Shown here: positions 17,131 through 25,444 of the stretch, piece by piece
Layout: every line of letters begins with the position of its first letter
Position numbering within the stretch: position 1 is the first letter of the stretch
Assembly: GCF_019803445.1 (NCBI RefSeq)
Contig: NZ_CP081844.1
Coordinates: forward strand, 1,438,501-1,502,500
Direction: 5' to 3'
DNA from: Caenibius sp. WL
GTDB taxonomy: Bacteria; Pseudomonadota; Alphaproteobacteria; Sphingomonadales; Sphingomonadaceae
Length of the DNA: 64,000 bases
Translations under genes and position numbers: made by a program
The notes under the pieces: generated by a model
Databases searched by the model: none
Seen by the model: only the letters and a program-made list of their open reading frames with translations
Told to the model about the DNA's origin: nothing

Positions 17131-19248
17131 ATGACACTTAAGCGTTCTCTCTTGCTCGGGGGCTCTGCTCTCGCAACATTCGCCGTGGCGGTGCCGGCAT
17201 CGGCGCAGACCCTTGGTGGTGATGGCATCGGGGTTACCGACATTCTCGGAGCTCTACTCGGGGCCGGGAGCGGCGACCTTGATATGCTGGGGCAGGATAT
17301 CATCGGCGTTGCCTCGCTGAGCGTGTCAGTCCTCGACGGTACCAATATCCTCGCAGCATCGATTAGCGCGACCGATCTGGCGGCCGGAACGATCAATGTC
17401 GGCACTCTGTCGGTGACCGGCGATACGGAAATCAGTGGGTCGTTAAGCGTGTCCGGCTCGACCACGACCAACGGTATTGGTAACACCGGCAACATCACCA
17501 ACACCGGTAATATCCAGACCAGCACACTGTCGGTCACCGGCAACACGGAAATCGATGGCACGCTGGGTGTTTCTGGCTCGACCGCGACCAACGGCATCAG
17601 CAACACGGGCAATATCACGAATACGGGCAACGTGCAGACGGGGACACTGTCGGTAACGGGTTCGACGACGACGAACGGTATCAGCAACACCGGCAATATC
17701 ACCACCAACACGCTCTCGGTGACCGGCTCGAGCAGTTTTGGCGGCGTCAGCACCACGGGTATCTCGAACGCTGGCGATTTTACCAACACTGGTAATATCA
17801 ACAACACGGGTAACTATACCAGCCTTGGTGGCAACATTGGTACAACCAACGGTAACATTGGGACCGTCAATGGCAATATTGGCACTACCAATGGCAACGT
17901 TTATGGCGCGACCGGCAGCTTCGGCACGGCGGGTATCAGCAATGCCAACATCAGCAATGTCTCGGCAAGCAATGCGACGATCAGCACTGCGAATGTGAGC
18001 CAGGCAAATATCAGCAATGCTTCGATCAGCACGGCGAATATCAGCACAGCGAACGTTAGCCAGGCGAATATCAGCAATGCCTCGATCAGCACGGCCGATA
18101 TCAGCACGGCGAACGTTAGCCAGGCGAATATCAGCAATGCCTCGATCAGCACGGCCAACATCAGCACGGCGAACGTTAGCCAGGCGAATATCAGCAATGC
18201 CTCGATCAGCACGGCCGATATCAGCACGGCGAACGTCAGCCAGGCGAATATCAGCAATGCCTCGATCAGCACGGCCGATATCAGCACGGCGAACGTCAGC
18301 CAGGCGAACATCAGCAATGCCTCGATCAGCACGGCCGATATCAGCACGGCGAACGTCAGCCAGGCGAACATCAGCAATGCCTCGATCAGCACGGCCGATA
18401 TCAGCACGGCGAACGTCAGCCAGGCGAACATCAGCAATGCCTCGATCAGCACGGCGGATATCAGCACGGCGAATGTGAGCCAGGCGAACATCAGCAATGC
18501 CTCGATCAGCACGGCCGATATCAGCACGGCGAACGTTAGCCAGGCGAACATCATCAACGCCTCGATCAGCACGGCGACGATCAGCACGGCCAATGTTATC
18601 ACCGGCAACATCAGCACGGCGAACGTTAGCCAGGCGAATATCAGCAATGCCTCGATCAGCACGGCGACGATCAATCAGGCCTATGTCGGCAATGCCTCGA
18701 TCAGCAACGCGTCGGTCAGCAATCTGACGGTGAGTGGTGTGGCCAATATCAACACCGCGAACATCAGCAATGCCACGGTGACCAACACTCTGACGGTGGG
18801 CGGTCTGCTCAGCGCCAATGGCGGCATCACCACCAACGGCGCCAACATCAACGTGGGCAGCGGCAACGTGAATGTCGGCACGGTGCAGATCAACGGCACG
18901 ACCAATCGCATCACCGGCCTCGCCCCCGGCGTGGCGCCGACCGATGCGGTCAACAAGAGCCAGCTCGATGCCGTTTACACCGAACTGGATGGCCGCCTCG
19001 ATCGCCTCGAAAAGCGGCGGGACAAGGCATTCCAGGGTGTCGCGATGGGCTTCGCTATGAATGCCGCGCCGCTTAATCTCCAGAACGGCGAGTTCGGGAT
19101 TTCCGGCGGTGTCGGTACGTTCGAAGGCGAATGGGCCGGTGCCGTGAAGGCGCAGGGCGTGACAGAAGGCGGGGTCGGCTTCGGCGCCAATGTCGGCTTC
19201 TCGAAGGACTCCTTCGGTGCGGGCGTGGGTGCCAGCATCAAGTTCTGA
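17131..19248 (+). CDS. trimeric-autotransporter-like adhesin with pentapeptide-repeat passenger
   Basis: A 705-residue surface protein. ATG 17131 follows GGAG and gives a signal peptide ending at VPASAQ. Residues 95-260 contain GNITNTGNI-type degenerate repeats; residues about 265-550 are uninterrupted pentapeptides A-[NDS]-[IV]-S-x; then a TDAVNKSQLDAV neck (about 602-613), a short charged coiled coil and a glycine-rich C-terminus ending in IKF. The neck and tail resemble the YadA outer-membrane anchor. The passenger almost lacks charge and is rich in Ser, Asn and Thr. Two DUF2827 genes follow. Export route and trimer state are inferred from the tail. Confidence 0.78.
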   Translation: MTLKRSLLLGGSALATFAVAVPASAQTLGGDGIGVTDILGALLGAGSGDLDMLGQDIIGVASLSVSVLDGTNILAASISATDLAAGTINVGTLSVTGDTEISGSLSVSGSTTTNGIGNTGNITNTGNIQTSTLSVTGNTEIDGTLGVSGSTATNGISNTGNITNTGNVQTGTLSVTGSTTTNGISNTGNITTNTLSVTGSSSFGGVSTTGISNAGDFTNTGNINNTGNYTSLGGNIGTTNGNIGTVNGNIGTTNGNVYGATGSFGTAGISNANISNVSASNATISTANVSQANISNASISTANISTANVSQANISNASISTADISTANVSQANISNASISTANISTANVSQANISNASISTADISTANVSQANISNASISTADISTANVSQANISNASISTADISTANVSQANISNASISTADISTANVSQANISNASISTADISTANVSQANISNASISTADISTANVSQANIINASISTATISTANVITGNISTANVSQANISNASISTATINQAYVGNASISNASVSNLTVSGVANINTANISNATVTNTLTVGGLLSANGGITTNGANINVGSGNVNVGTVQINGTTNRITGLAPGVAPTDAVNKSQLDAVYTELDGRLDRLEKRRDKAFQGVAMGFAMNAAPLNLQNGEFGISGGVGTFEGEWAGAVKAQGVTEGGVGFGANVGFSKDSFGAGVGASIKF
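17980..18660 (+). repeat. 60-bp in-frame tandem repeat array inside the adhesin gene
   Basis: At least ten 60-base units follow one another from about 18001 to 18600, with partial units on both sides. Each unit encodes four pentapeptides (ANISN, ASIST, A[DN]IST, ANVSQ). The units at 18301 and 18361 are identical and others differ mainly at silent positions or by AAC/GAT in the third pentapeptide, which points to recent duplication. Because 60 is a multiple of three, copy-number change lengthens or shortens the protein without a frameshift. Confidence 0.95.
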
Positions 19249-19263
19249 TCCTTCAAGGGAAAA

Positions 19264-19304
19264 GAAGAGGGGGCCGGAGCATTGCTTCGGCCCTCTTTTC
19301 CTGT
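19264..19304 (+). terminator. Terminator after the adhesin
   Basis: GAGGGGGCCGGAGCA pairs with TGCTTCGGCCCTC (with a small bulge and a G-T pair) and is followed by TTTTCC. It separates the adhesin from the DUF2827 genes, which therefore need readthrough or their own promoter. Confidence 0.7.
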
Positions 19305-19354
19305 GTATCGCAGCCGTGTGATCGGGTGATGCACCCGATGCCCTGGGGAGGACT

Positions 19355-20473
19355 ATGGCGGTTAAAGGCAAGACACAGCTCAAAGTCGGGATTACGATCG
19401 CGTCCGCGCAGGATGCCCAGGCCTTGCTGTGGGCCAACGGTCTCAGCCAGAATATCGTCTATCTCGCGCTGTTGTTGCAGCGCCTGCCGATCGTCGGCGA
19501 AGTGGCGCTGGTCTGCGATGCCCCCTCGCATGCGGTGGCCGATGGTTATGGTCTGCCGCTGTGGGGCGTGGAATATGCCGCCGCGCATTGCGATGTGGTG
19601 ATCGAACTGGGCTCACGCTCATTCGGCGCGCCGCAAGTGGAGCGGTTGCGCGCGCATGGCGGCAAGATCGTCAGCTTCGTCGCGGGCAATGTCATGGCGT
19701 TCAATTTCGAAACGCTGGCTCATGGCAAGGGCGCGGGGGAAATCCTCGTCAAGCATCAGTTCGATGCCGCGTGGCTGCTGCCGCAGCACTGGCATATGTG
19801 CCGATCCTATTGCGCGACGGTCGGGTCGCCCAATGTCCACGAAATTCCCGTGCTGTGGGACCCGGTCTTTCTCAACCAGACCGCCGCGCTGCTGCGCAAG
19901 AACATCTTCTGGCGGGCACCGGAAAGCGGCAAATACACGTTGGGCTGCTTCGATCCCAATATCAACGCGCTCAAGACTTTCCATTTCCCCCTGCTGGTGG
20001 CGGAAGAAGCCTATCGCGCCGACAAGAGCCGGATCGAAAAACTGCTGTTGTTCTCCGCCATGCATCTGAAGGACACACGCCACGTTACCGAGATGATCCT
20101 CGCCACCGACATCGGCAAGGACGGCCGCATTTCGTTGGAGGAACGGCATCCGCTGGCGCGGGTAATGGGCAATTATGTGCACGCGGTGGTGACCCACCAG
20201 TGGGAAAACAAATGCAACTACCTCTATTATGAAGTGCTCTATCTCGGCTGGCCGCTGATCCACAATGCGCCGAGCTTGCGCGATGCGGGCTACTATTACG
20301 AACAGTTCGATCCGCAAGGCGGCGGCCAGGTGTTGCAGGAGGCTTTGCAAGGCCATCCTGAAATCCGTGTCCGCCAACGCGATGCCATTCGTGAAGCCTT
20401 GTGGAATGTCAGTATCGACAACCCGGCCAATCAGGACCGCTACAGCGATCTGTTGTTGCAGGTGATGGGGTAA
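19355..20473 (+). CDS. DUF2827 glycosyltransferase-like protein, copy 1
   Basis: A 372-residue cytoplasmic protein of the DUF2827 type. It shows the LWANGLSQNIVYLALLLQRLP opening, CFDPNINALKTFHFPLL in the middle and the hallmark THQWENKCNYLYYEVLYLGWPLIHNA with GYYYEQFDP near the C-terminus. The last segment resembles the nucleotide-sugar-binding half of GT-B glycosyltransferases, where a conserved Glu-Asn-Tyr region faces the sugar donor. ATG 19355 follows GGGGAGG. Four bases separate it from its paralogue. Enzyme activity is inference; placement suggests the adhesin as acceptor. Confidence 0.78.
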   Translation: MAVKGKTQLKVGITIASAQDAQALLWANGLSQNIVYLALLLQRLPIVGEVALVCDAPSHAVADGYGLPLWGVEYAAAHCDVVIELGSRSFGAPQVERLRAHGGKIVSFVAGNVMAFNFETLAHGKGAGEILVKHQFDAAWLLPQHWHMCRSYCATVGSPNVHEIPVLWDPVFLNQTAALLRKNIFWRAPESGKYTLGCFDPNINALKTFHFPLLVAEEAYRADKSRIEKLLLFSAMHLKDTRHVTEMILATDIGKDGRISLEERHPLARVMGNYVHAVVTHQWENKCNYLYYEVLYLGWPLIHNAPSLRDAGYYYEQFDPQGGGQVLQEALQGHPEIRVRQRDAIREALWNVSIDNPANQDRYSDLLLQVMG

Positions 20474-20477
20474 AGCG

Positions 20478-21602
20478 ATGGTAAAGCGTTATAACATCGC
20501 CATTTCGATGGATTTCATGGATGCGGCTTTCGGCGGCATTTTCACCAACGGGCTGCGGCAGAACAACATTTTTCTCTATCGCATGTTCAAGGCGTCGAAG
20601 AACTGCGCCAATGTCTGGCTGCTCAATGTCGGGGCGCCCGATTACACTTTTCCCGAAGGGACGCTGGGCCTGGATGCGGGGGCTATCGTCCGCTTCGATC
20701 AGATCAAGGACGATCTCGACTATCTGATCGTGGTCGGCACGCGGCCCGGCCCCGAACAGGTGAAGCACCTGCGTGATCGGGGCTGCAAGATCATCTTCTA
20801 CAAAGGCGGCAACAGCGCGATCCTGTCGATGGAAGCGATGGCCGATGCCGAAGTCGACAAGTATGGCGAATTCTATTTCGACCGCGAATTCTACGATACC
20901 TTGTGGATGACGCCGCAGCATATCCGCAGCTATGCCGGCTGGGCGCGGACGATGTATCGGGTCGATGTCCACGAAGTGCCGCAAGTGTGGGATTCGAGCA
21001 TGCTCGAACTGCAGGACGAGACCACGCGCGGCGGGTTCGGTTATCGCAAGAAGAAGCCGGGCGAAAAATGGAAAGTCGGTGTCACCGATCCGAACATCAC
21101 CGTGATGAAGACGGTGCACATGCCCGCGCTGGTGTGCGAAACGGCCTATCGCAAGCGCCCGGCCGCGTTCGAGAAGATCTATATCACCAATTCGCTGCAG
21201 TTCATGCAGAACGCCCATTTCATCAGCTTCATGGAAGCGCTGTCGGCCACGCGCGATGGGGTGATGAGTGTCGAGCAACGCTTCATGCTTTACGACTTCC
21301 TTGCCAAGCATGTGCAGGTGATCGTCACTCACCATTGGGAAAACGGGCTCAATTACCTCTATTACGAAGTGCTCTACGGCAATTATCCGCTGATCCACAA
21401 TTCCGAGTTTCTCAAGGATTACGGATATTATTACAAAGACTTCGATGCCGAAGATGGGGCACGCGCCCTGTTAACTGCATTCAAGGAGCATGACCGTTCG
21501 CTGAAAGCTTATAGTGCGCGGAATGCTGAGCTGTTCGCCCGGCTCGATCCGCAATCGGCGGAGAATATTCGCCTGCACGAGAAACTGATGTTCGCCCTTT
21601 GA
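20478..21602 (+). CDS. DUF2827 glycosyltransferase-like protein, copy 2
   Basis: A 374-residue paralogue of the preceding gene. Matching landmarks are TNGLRQNNIFLYRMF, VTDPNITVMKTVHMPAL, THHWENGLNYLYYEVLYGNYPLIHNS and GYYYKDFDAEDGARALL, followed by a C-terminal helix LDPQSAENIRLHEKL typical of DUF2827. The two copies have diverged strongly in their N-terminal halves but keep the C-terminal motif, which would fit different acceptor sites or sequential sugar additions. It starts four bases after copy 1, so the two are one unit. Confidence 0.8.
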   Translation: MVKRYNIAISMDFMDAAFGGIFTNGLRQNNIFLYRMFKASKNCANVWLLNVGAPDYTFPEGTLGLDAGAIVRFDQIKDDLDYLIVVGTRPGPEQVKHLRDRGCKIIFYKGGNSAILSMEAMADAEVDKYGEFYFDREFYDTLWMTPQHIRSYAGWARTMYRVDVHEVPQVWDSSMLELQDETTRGGFGYRKKKPGEKWKVGVTDPNITVMKTVHMPALVCETAYRKRPAAFEKIYITNSLQFMQNAHFISFMEALSATRDGVMSVEQRFMLYDFLAKHVQVIVTHHWENGLNYLYYEVLYGNYPLIHNSEFLKDYGYYYKDFDAEDGARALLTAFKEHDRSLKAYSARNAELFARLDPQSAENIRLHEKLMFAL

Positions 21603-21666
21603 CGTTGCATGGATGGGAAGGGTGGATGGCCACGCTTCCCCCGTGCCGCTGGAGGAGACATCACCG

Positions 21667-23025
21667 ATGCCAACGCAGATCAATCCCGCCACGGGCGAAA
21701 CCGGCAAAGTCTTCCCGGAGCTTGACGCGCAGGGAATAGAGGCCGCGTTGGCCGACGCGGAGCGGGCCTATCGCCTGTGGCGAACCAGCGGTCTGGCCGA
21801 GCGCACGGCGCTGCTGGGCAGCATTGCCGACCAGTTTGATACGCGGCGCGACGAACTGGCCGCTGCCGCCACGTTCGAAATGGGCAAGCCGCTGGAGCAG
21901 GCGCGTGCCGAGGTGGCCAAATGCGCCACGGCGTTCCGCTACTATGCCGAACATGGCCCCGCGCAACTGGCGCCGCTGGAATATGCCATGCCGCATGGGC
22001 GGGCCGTGGGGCACTGGTTGCCGCAGGGGCCGGTGCTGGCGGTGATGCCGTGGAATTTCCCTTATTGGCAGGCGGTGCGCTTCATCGCGCCCGCGATCAT
22101 GGCGGGCAATGTCGGCCTGCTGAAACATGCCAGTTTGACGCCTGAATGCGCGGCTCTGCTGGAGGATGTGGTTCTGGCCGCTGGGGCGCCGCGCGGGCTG
22201 TTCCGCAATCTGCATATCCCGTCGAGCCGGGTGGAGAACATTCTGGCCGATCCCCGGGTCGTTGCCGCCACGCTCACCGGCAGCGAAGGGGCGGGGGCCA
22301 AAGTGGCGGAAGCGGCCGGGCGCCATCTCAAGAAAGTCGTGCTCGAACTGGGCGGCTCGGACCCGTTCATTGTCATGCCCAGCGCCGATGTGGAAAAGGC
22401 GGCGCAGGTGGCGGTGCAGGCGCGGCTGCAGAATGCCGGGCAATCGTGCATCTGCGCGAAGCGGATGATTGTCGATGCCGAGGTCTACGGCGTGTTCATG
22501 GAATGCTTCATGGCGGAAATGCGCGGTTATCGCGTGGGCGACCCGCTGGACGAGGCGACGCAGATGGGGCCGCTGTCCAGCATCAAGGCGCGTGACGATA
22601 TGGTGCGGCAGATTGCCCGGGCCGAACATGGCGGCGCGCGCCGGATCATGGGCGGGGAAGTGCCCGACCGTGCCGGGGCGTGGCTGATGCCCGCGATCCT
22701 GACCGATCTGCCGCGCGATGCTGAGGTGACGCGGGAAGAGTTCTTCGGGCCGGTGGCGATGGTGTTCAAAGTGCATGGCCTTGATGAGGCCATTGCGCTG
22801 GCCAACGATGTGCCTTTCGGCCTCGGCTCCAGTGTCTGGACCAACGATCCGGCGGAGGAGACGCGCTTCATTCATGAGATCGAGGCAGGGATGACGGCCA
22901 TCAACCGGATGGTTGTGTCCGATCCGCATGTCCCGTTCGGCGGGATCAAGCGTTCCGGGCATGGGCGTGAATTGAGCGCGGTAGGCCTGCATGAATTCAT
23001 GAATCTGAAGAGCGTGATGCTTTGA
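21667..23025 (+). CDS. NAD(P)-dependent aldehyde dehydrogenase, succinate-semialdehyde type
   Basis: A 452-residue aldehyde dehydrogenase, similar in length to the short succinate-semialdehyde dehydrogenases (Sad/YneI). PWNFPYWQAVRF binds the cofactor, E227 in VLELGGSDPF is the general base, and C261 in GQSCICAKR is the catalytic cysteine. PREEFFGPVAMVF-like and SGHGRELS segments are conserved near the end. ATG 21667 follows GGAGGAG at about nine bases; an upstream in-frame ATG adds a non-homologous extension. Substrate is a short acyl semialdehyde by family, not proven here. Confidence 0.87.
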   Translation: MPTQINPATGETGKVFPELDAQGIEAALADAERAYRLWRTSGLAERTALLGSIADQFDTRRDELAAAATFEMGKPLEQARAEVAKCATAFRYYAEHGPAQLAPLEYAMPHGRAVGHWLPQGPVLAVMPWNFPYWQAVRFIAPAIMAGNVGLLKHASLTPECAALLEDVVLAAGAPRGLFRNLHIPSSRVENILADPRVVAATLTGSEGAGAKVAEAAGRHLKKVVLELGGSDPFIVMPSADVEKAAQVAVQARLQNAGQSCICAKRMIVDAEVYGVFMECFMAEMRGYRVGDPLDEATQMGPLSSIKARDDMVRQIARAEHGGARRIMGGEVPDRAGAWLMPAILTDLPRDAEVTREEFFGPVAMVFKVHGLDEAIALANDVPFGLGSSVWTNDPAEETRFIHEIEAGMTAINRMVVSDPHVPFGGIKRSGHGRELSAVGLHEFMNLKSVML

Positions 23026-23076
23026 TCCTGCGGCGTCACGCCGCGCAGGATAGCTGAAAGAGACAAAGGAACGATC

Positions 23077-23406
23077 ATGTACATTGCCATGAACCGCTTT
23101 CAGGTGCTGCACGGGCAGGAAGATGCTTTCGAGCAGGTCTGGACCACGCGCGAGACGTTCCTGAACGATGTTCCGGGGTTTATCGAATTCCATCTTCTGC
23201 GCGGGCCGGAGATGGACGATCACACGCTGTTCGCTTCGCACACGATCTGGCGTTCACGGGCGGATTTCGAAGCGTGGACGCAGTCCGAGGCGTTTCGCAA
23301 GGCGCATCGCAACGCCGGCGACAACAAGCCGCTCTATCTCGGCCATCCGCGCTTCGAAGGGTTCGAAGTGGTGCACACGGTTGGCGGCGCGCCTGACGAG
23401 GGGTGA
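23077..23406 (+). CDS. IsdG-like heme-degrading monooxygenase (ABM fold)
   Basis: A 109-residue ferredoxin-like ABM-fold protein. The residues that define the IsdG/IsdI heme oxygenases are all present with near-identical spacing: N6 in AMNRF, W67 in FEAWTQ and H77 in FRKAHRN. FLNDVPGFIEFHLLRG is the typical central strand pair. These enzymes release iron by opening the heme ring. It stands alone, 51 bases after the aldehyde dehydrogenase, with AAAGGA before ATG 23077. Without the triad it would be called only an antibiotic-biosynthesis monooxygenase. Confidence 0.78.
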   Translation: MYIAMNRFQVLHGQEDAFEQVWTTRETFLNDVPGFIEFHLLRGPEMDDHTLFASHTIWRSRADFEAWTQSEAFRKAHRNAGDNKPLYLGHPRFEGFEVVHTVGGAPDEG

Positions 23407-23416
23407 GAAACCGCTG

Positions 23417-23953
23417 CTAATCTAACAGATGCGGCCCCAGCAGCAGGAGCAGGCGCACATCGATGGCCTTGCCCGCCTGCCGCTGCGTGGCGAGGAAAGC
23501 GGGCAGGGCATCCAGCGCGACCCGGTGGGTGACGATGTTTTCGCCTTCCACGCCGCCGCCTGGCCCGACTTTCACCAGCCCCCGCGCACGGACCAGTTGG
23601 AAGCTTTCGCTGACCATGCCGGGGGAGGAGTAGAACTCGCCGCAATCTTCCAGCATGGCGGCGCGGTAGCCGGTTTCTTCCTCCAATTCGCGCCCGGCGG
23701 CGGCCAGGGCATCTTCGCCCGGCGCGCTGTCATCATCGCCGACCAGCCCGGCGGGCAGTTCGATGCAGGGGCGGCCCAGCGGCACGCGATACTGTTCGAC
23801 GAGGATGACGTGGCCATGCTCCACCGCGAGGATTACTGCCGCGCGGATACCGCGCGAGCGGGAGACGAATTCCCACCGGCCCTTGGTTTTGGCGGTGATG
23901 AAGCGGCCTTGCCAGACCACGCGTTCGGGGGTGTCGGCATCGGAGTCGGTCAT
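23417..23953 (-). CDS. Nudix hydrolase, ADP-ribose pyrophosphatase type
   Basis: A 178-residue Nudix protein. The catalytic core reads E-x7-RELEEETGY, matching the metal-binding part of the Nudix box; the first glycine of the box is displaced because the stretch before it, GDDDSAPG, is two residues longer than usual. ELPAGLVGDDD fits ADP-ribose pyrophosphatases. It shares a four-base ATGA overlap with the TPM-domain gene upstream on the same strand, so it ends the LemA/TPM operon. Substrate may be ADP-ribose or another sugar nucleotide. Confidence 0.83.
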   Translation of the reverse strand: MTDSDADTPERVVWQGRFITAKTKGRWEFVSRSRGIRAAVILAVEHGHVILVEQYRVPLGRPCIELPAGLVGDDDSAPGEDALAAAGRELEEETGYRAAMLEDCGEFYSSPGMVSESFQLVRARGLVKVGPGGGVEGENIVTHRVALDALPAFLATQRQAGKAIDVRLLLLLGPHLLD

Positions 23954-24639
23954 AATTCGATCAGCCGGTCCGGCAGTTCGTTCGCATCGTCAGCCGCGCG
24001 GGGCAGATGCACGGCCAGCACCGCACCCACCTGTTCGACAGCGGCGCACATCCCCTCGGCCACGCGGCCTTCGCGCAGATGCGCCAGCATCGCCGCCATG
24101 GCATGGCCCCAGACTTCGGGATCGACGCGGCTGGCAATGGCTTCATCGGCAACGATTTCGGCCCGATGTTCGCGCATGGAAAGATAGATGAGAATGCCGG
24201 TGCGCCCCTGCGTGCGACGTTCCGCGCCGATCCGGAATGCGGTGACGGCACGGGCATGGACGCGCGCGGCCTTGATCCACCGGGGGACAAGCAGGAATTT
24301 CAACGGCGTCCACAGCAGCAGCAGCCATGTGCCCGCGAATTTGAGTGCGGCGACGAAAGCGGCGATGGCGAAAGCGTGGGCCAGAGTCCATTCGGCATTC
24401 CAGTGGCCGCTGATCCAGGCCAGCTTCGCGAGGTAGAAGTCGGGCCAGAGCGAAATCACGATCAGCGCGGTAACCGCGACAATCGCCGCCCAGGCCAGCG
24501 CGACATCGTTGTAGCTGTCCGACCGTTCGGCCAGAATGGTGACGATTTCACCGGCGCTTTCGGCTTCCGCGGCCGCGACCGCATCGCTCACCCGTTGGCG
24601 GTCTGTGGCATCGAGCCAGTTGGGGGGTGGGCCTGCCAT
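23950..24639 (-). CDS. TPM-domain membrane protein (second TPM gene)
   Basis: A 229-residue protein. The N-terminal helix DRQRVSDAVAAAEAESAGEIVTIL is a shortened TPM-like region, followed by two to three hydrophobic segments (AWAAIVAVTALIVISLW, FAIAAFVAALKFAGTWLLLL) and a cytoplasmic TPM strand set with RTGILIYLSMREHRAEIVADEAI. ATG 24639 is chosen because the family begins here; the frame is open much further upstream only as a shadow of the preceding gene. It starts three bases after the first TPM gene and probably works with it and LemA at the inner membrane. Confidence 0.78.
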   Translation of the reverse strand: MAGPPPNWLDATDRQRVSDAVAAAEAESAGEIVTILAERSDSYNDVALAWAAIVAVTALIVISLWPDFYLAKLAWISGHWNAEWTLAHAFAIAAFVAALKFAGTWLLLLWTPLKFLLVPRWIKAARVHARAVTAFRIGAERRTQGRTGILIYLSMREHRAEIVADEAIASRVDPEVWGHAMAAMLAHLREGRVAEGMCAAVEQVGAVLAVHLPRAADDANELPDRLIEL

Positions 24640-24641
24640 AT

Positions 24642-25430
24642 TCACCAACTCCCGCTTGCGCCGCCGCCGCCGAAGCTGCCGCCGCCGCCTGAAAATCCGC
24701 CCCCACCGAAGCCGCCACCGCCAAAACCGCCGCTGCGGCCACCGCCGAACCCGCCGCCGGGGAACAGGATCACCGGCGCCCCGCCACGATAGGCGCGGCC
24801 GCCGCGCACCCCGCGTATGGCGGGAAGGATGAAGAACAGGAAGATAATGGCGATCCAGATCAGCATGCCGACCGGAAAGCCGCCCTCTTCCGCTTCCTGC
24901 TGCTGCTGGTCCGCCTTGGCGGCCAGGGCGCGGGCTTCGTCTTCGGGCAAAGTGATCTGCTGCACGATCGCATCCGTGCCCGCGACGATGCCGCCCGGCA
25001 GATCCCCCGCCTTGAAGCGCGGCAGAATGGCGTTGTTGATGATGAGGAACGACATGCCATCGGTCAGGATAGGTTCCAGCCCGTAGCCGACTTCGATCCG
25101 CACTTTGCGTTCGTTGGGGGCGACGATCAGCATCGCTCCATCGTTGCGTTCCTTGCTGCCGATCCCCCATTGGCGGCCAAGCTGATAGCCATAGTCGGAA
25201 ATCTCGTAACCCTGGAGGCTGGACAGCGTCACTACGACAAGCTGGCGCTGCGATTGCTTTTCCAACGCTTCCAGCTTCGTGGTGAGCTGCGCCTCCACTT
25301 CGGGCGGGAGGATCCCGGCGTCATCGACGACCCGCCCGGTCAACGCCGGGAAAGTCTGCGCCGTTGCTGGCCCCGTGACGAGGAAGGCCAGCAGCAGCGC
25401 GAACCATAGACGCCGGAACGGCGCGATCAT
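24642..25430 (-). CDS. TPM-domain protein, YgcG family
   Basis: A 262-residue exported TPM_phosphatase-domain protein. A signal peptide ends near TGPATAQ; the TPM domain follows with VVDDAGILPPEVEAQL, VVVTLSSLQGYEISDYGYQLGRQWGIG and VEVGYGLEPILTD. A membrane helix MLIWIAIIFLFFILPAI comes after residue 190, then a tail made almost only of Gly, Ser and Phe. The same layout is seen in YgcG proteins encoded beside LemA. Role probably in membrane-protein quality or envelope maintenance; not established. Confidence 0.88.
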   Translation of the reverse strand: MIAPFRRLWFALLLAFLVTGPATAQTFPALTGRVVDDAGILPPEVEAQLTTKLEALEKQSQRQLVVVTLSSLQGYEISDYGYQLGRQWGIGSKERNDGAMLIVAPNERKVRIEVGYGLEPILTDGMSFLIINNAILPRFKAGDLPGGIVAGTDAIVQQITLPEDEARALAAKADQQQQEAEEGGFPVGMLIWIAIIFLFFILPAIRGVRGGRAYRGGAPVILFPGGGFGGGRSGGFGGGGFGGGGFSGGGGSFGGGGASGSW

Positions 25431-25444
25431 GGCATGGTGTCCGA

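Noticed and set aside
17980-18660. CRISPR-like array of regular repeats
   Set aside because: There are no unique spacers; the 60-base units are contiguous and in frame within a coding gene.
17443-19437. A 664-codon open frame on the minus strand across the adhesin
   Set aside because: It is produced by the repetitive coding sequence: repeated Arg-Ala-Asp-Ile units with no start context and no family features. The plus strand has a signal peptide and anchor.
24639-25170. N-terminal extension of the second TPM gene
   Set aside because: The extension is the first TPM gene read in another frame; family similarity begins at ATG 24639.
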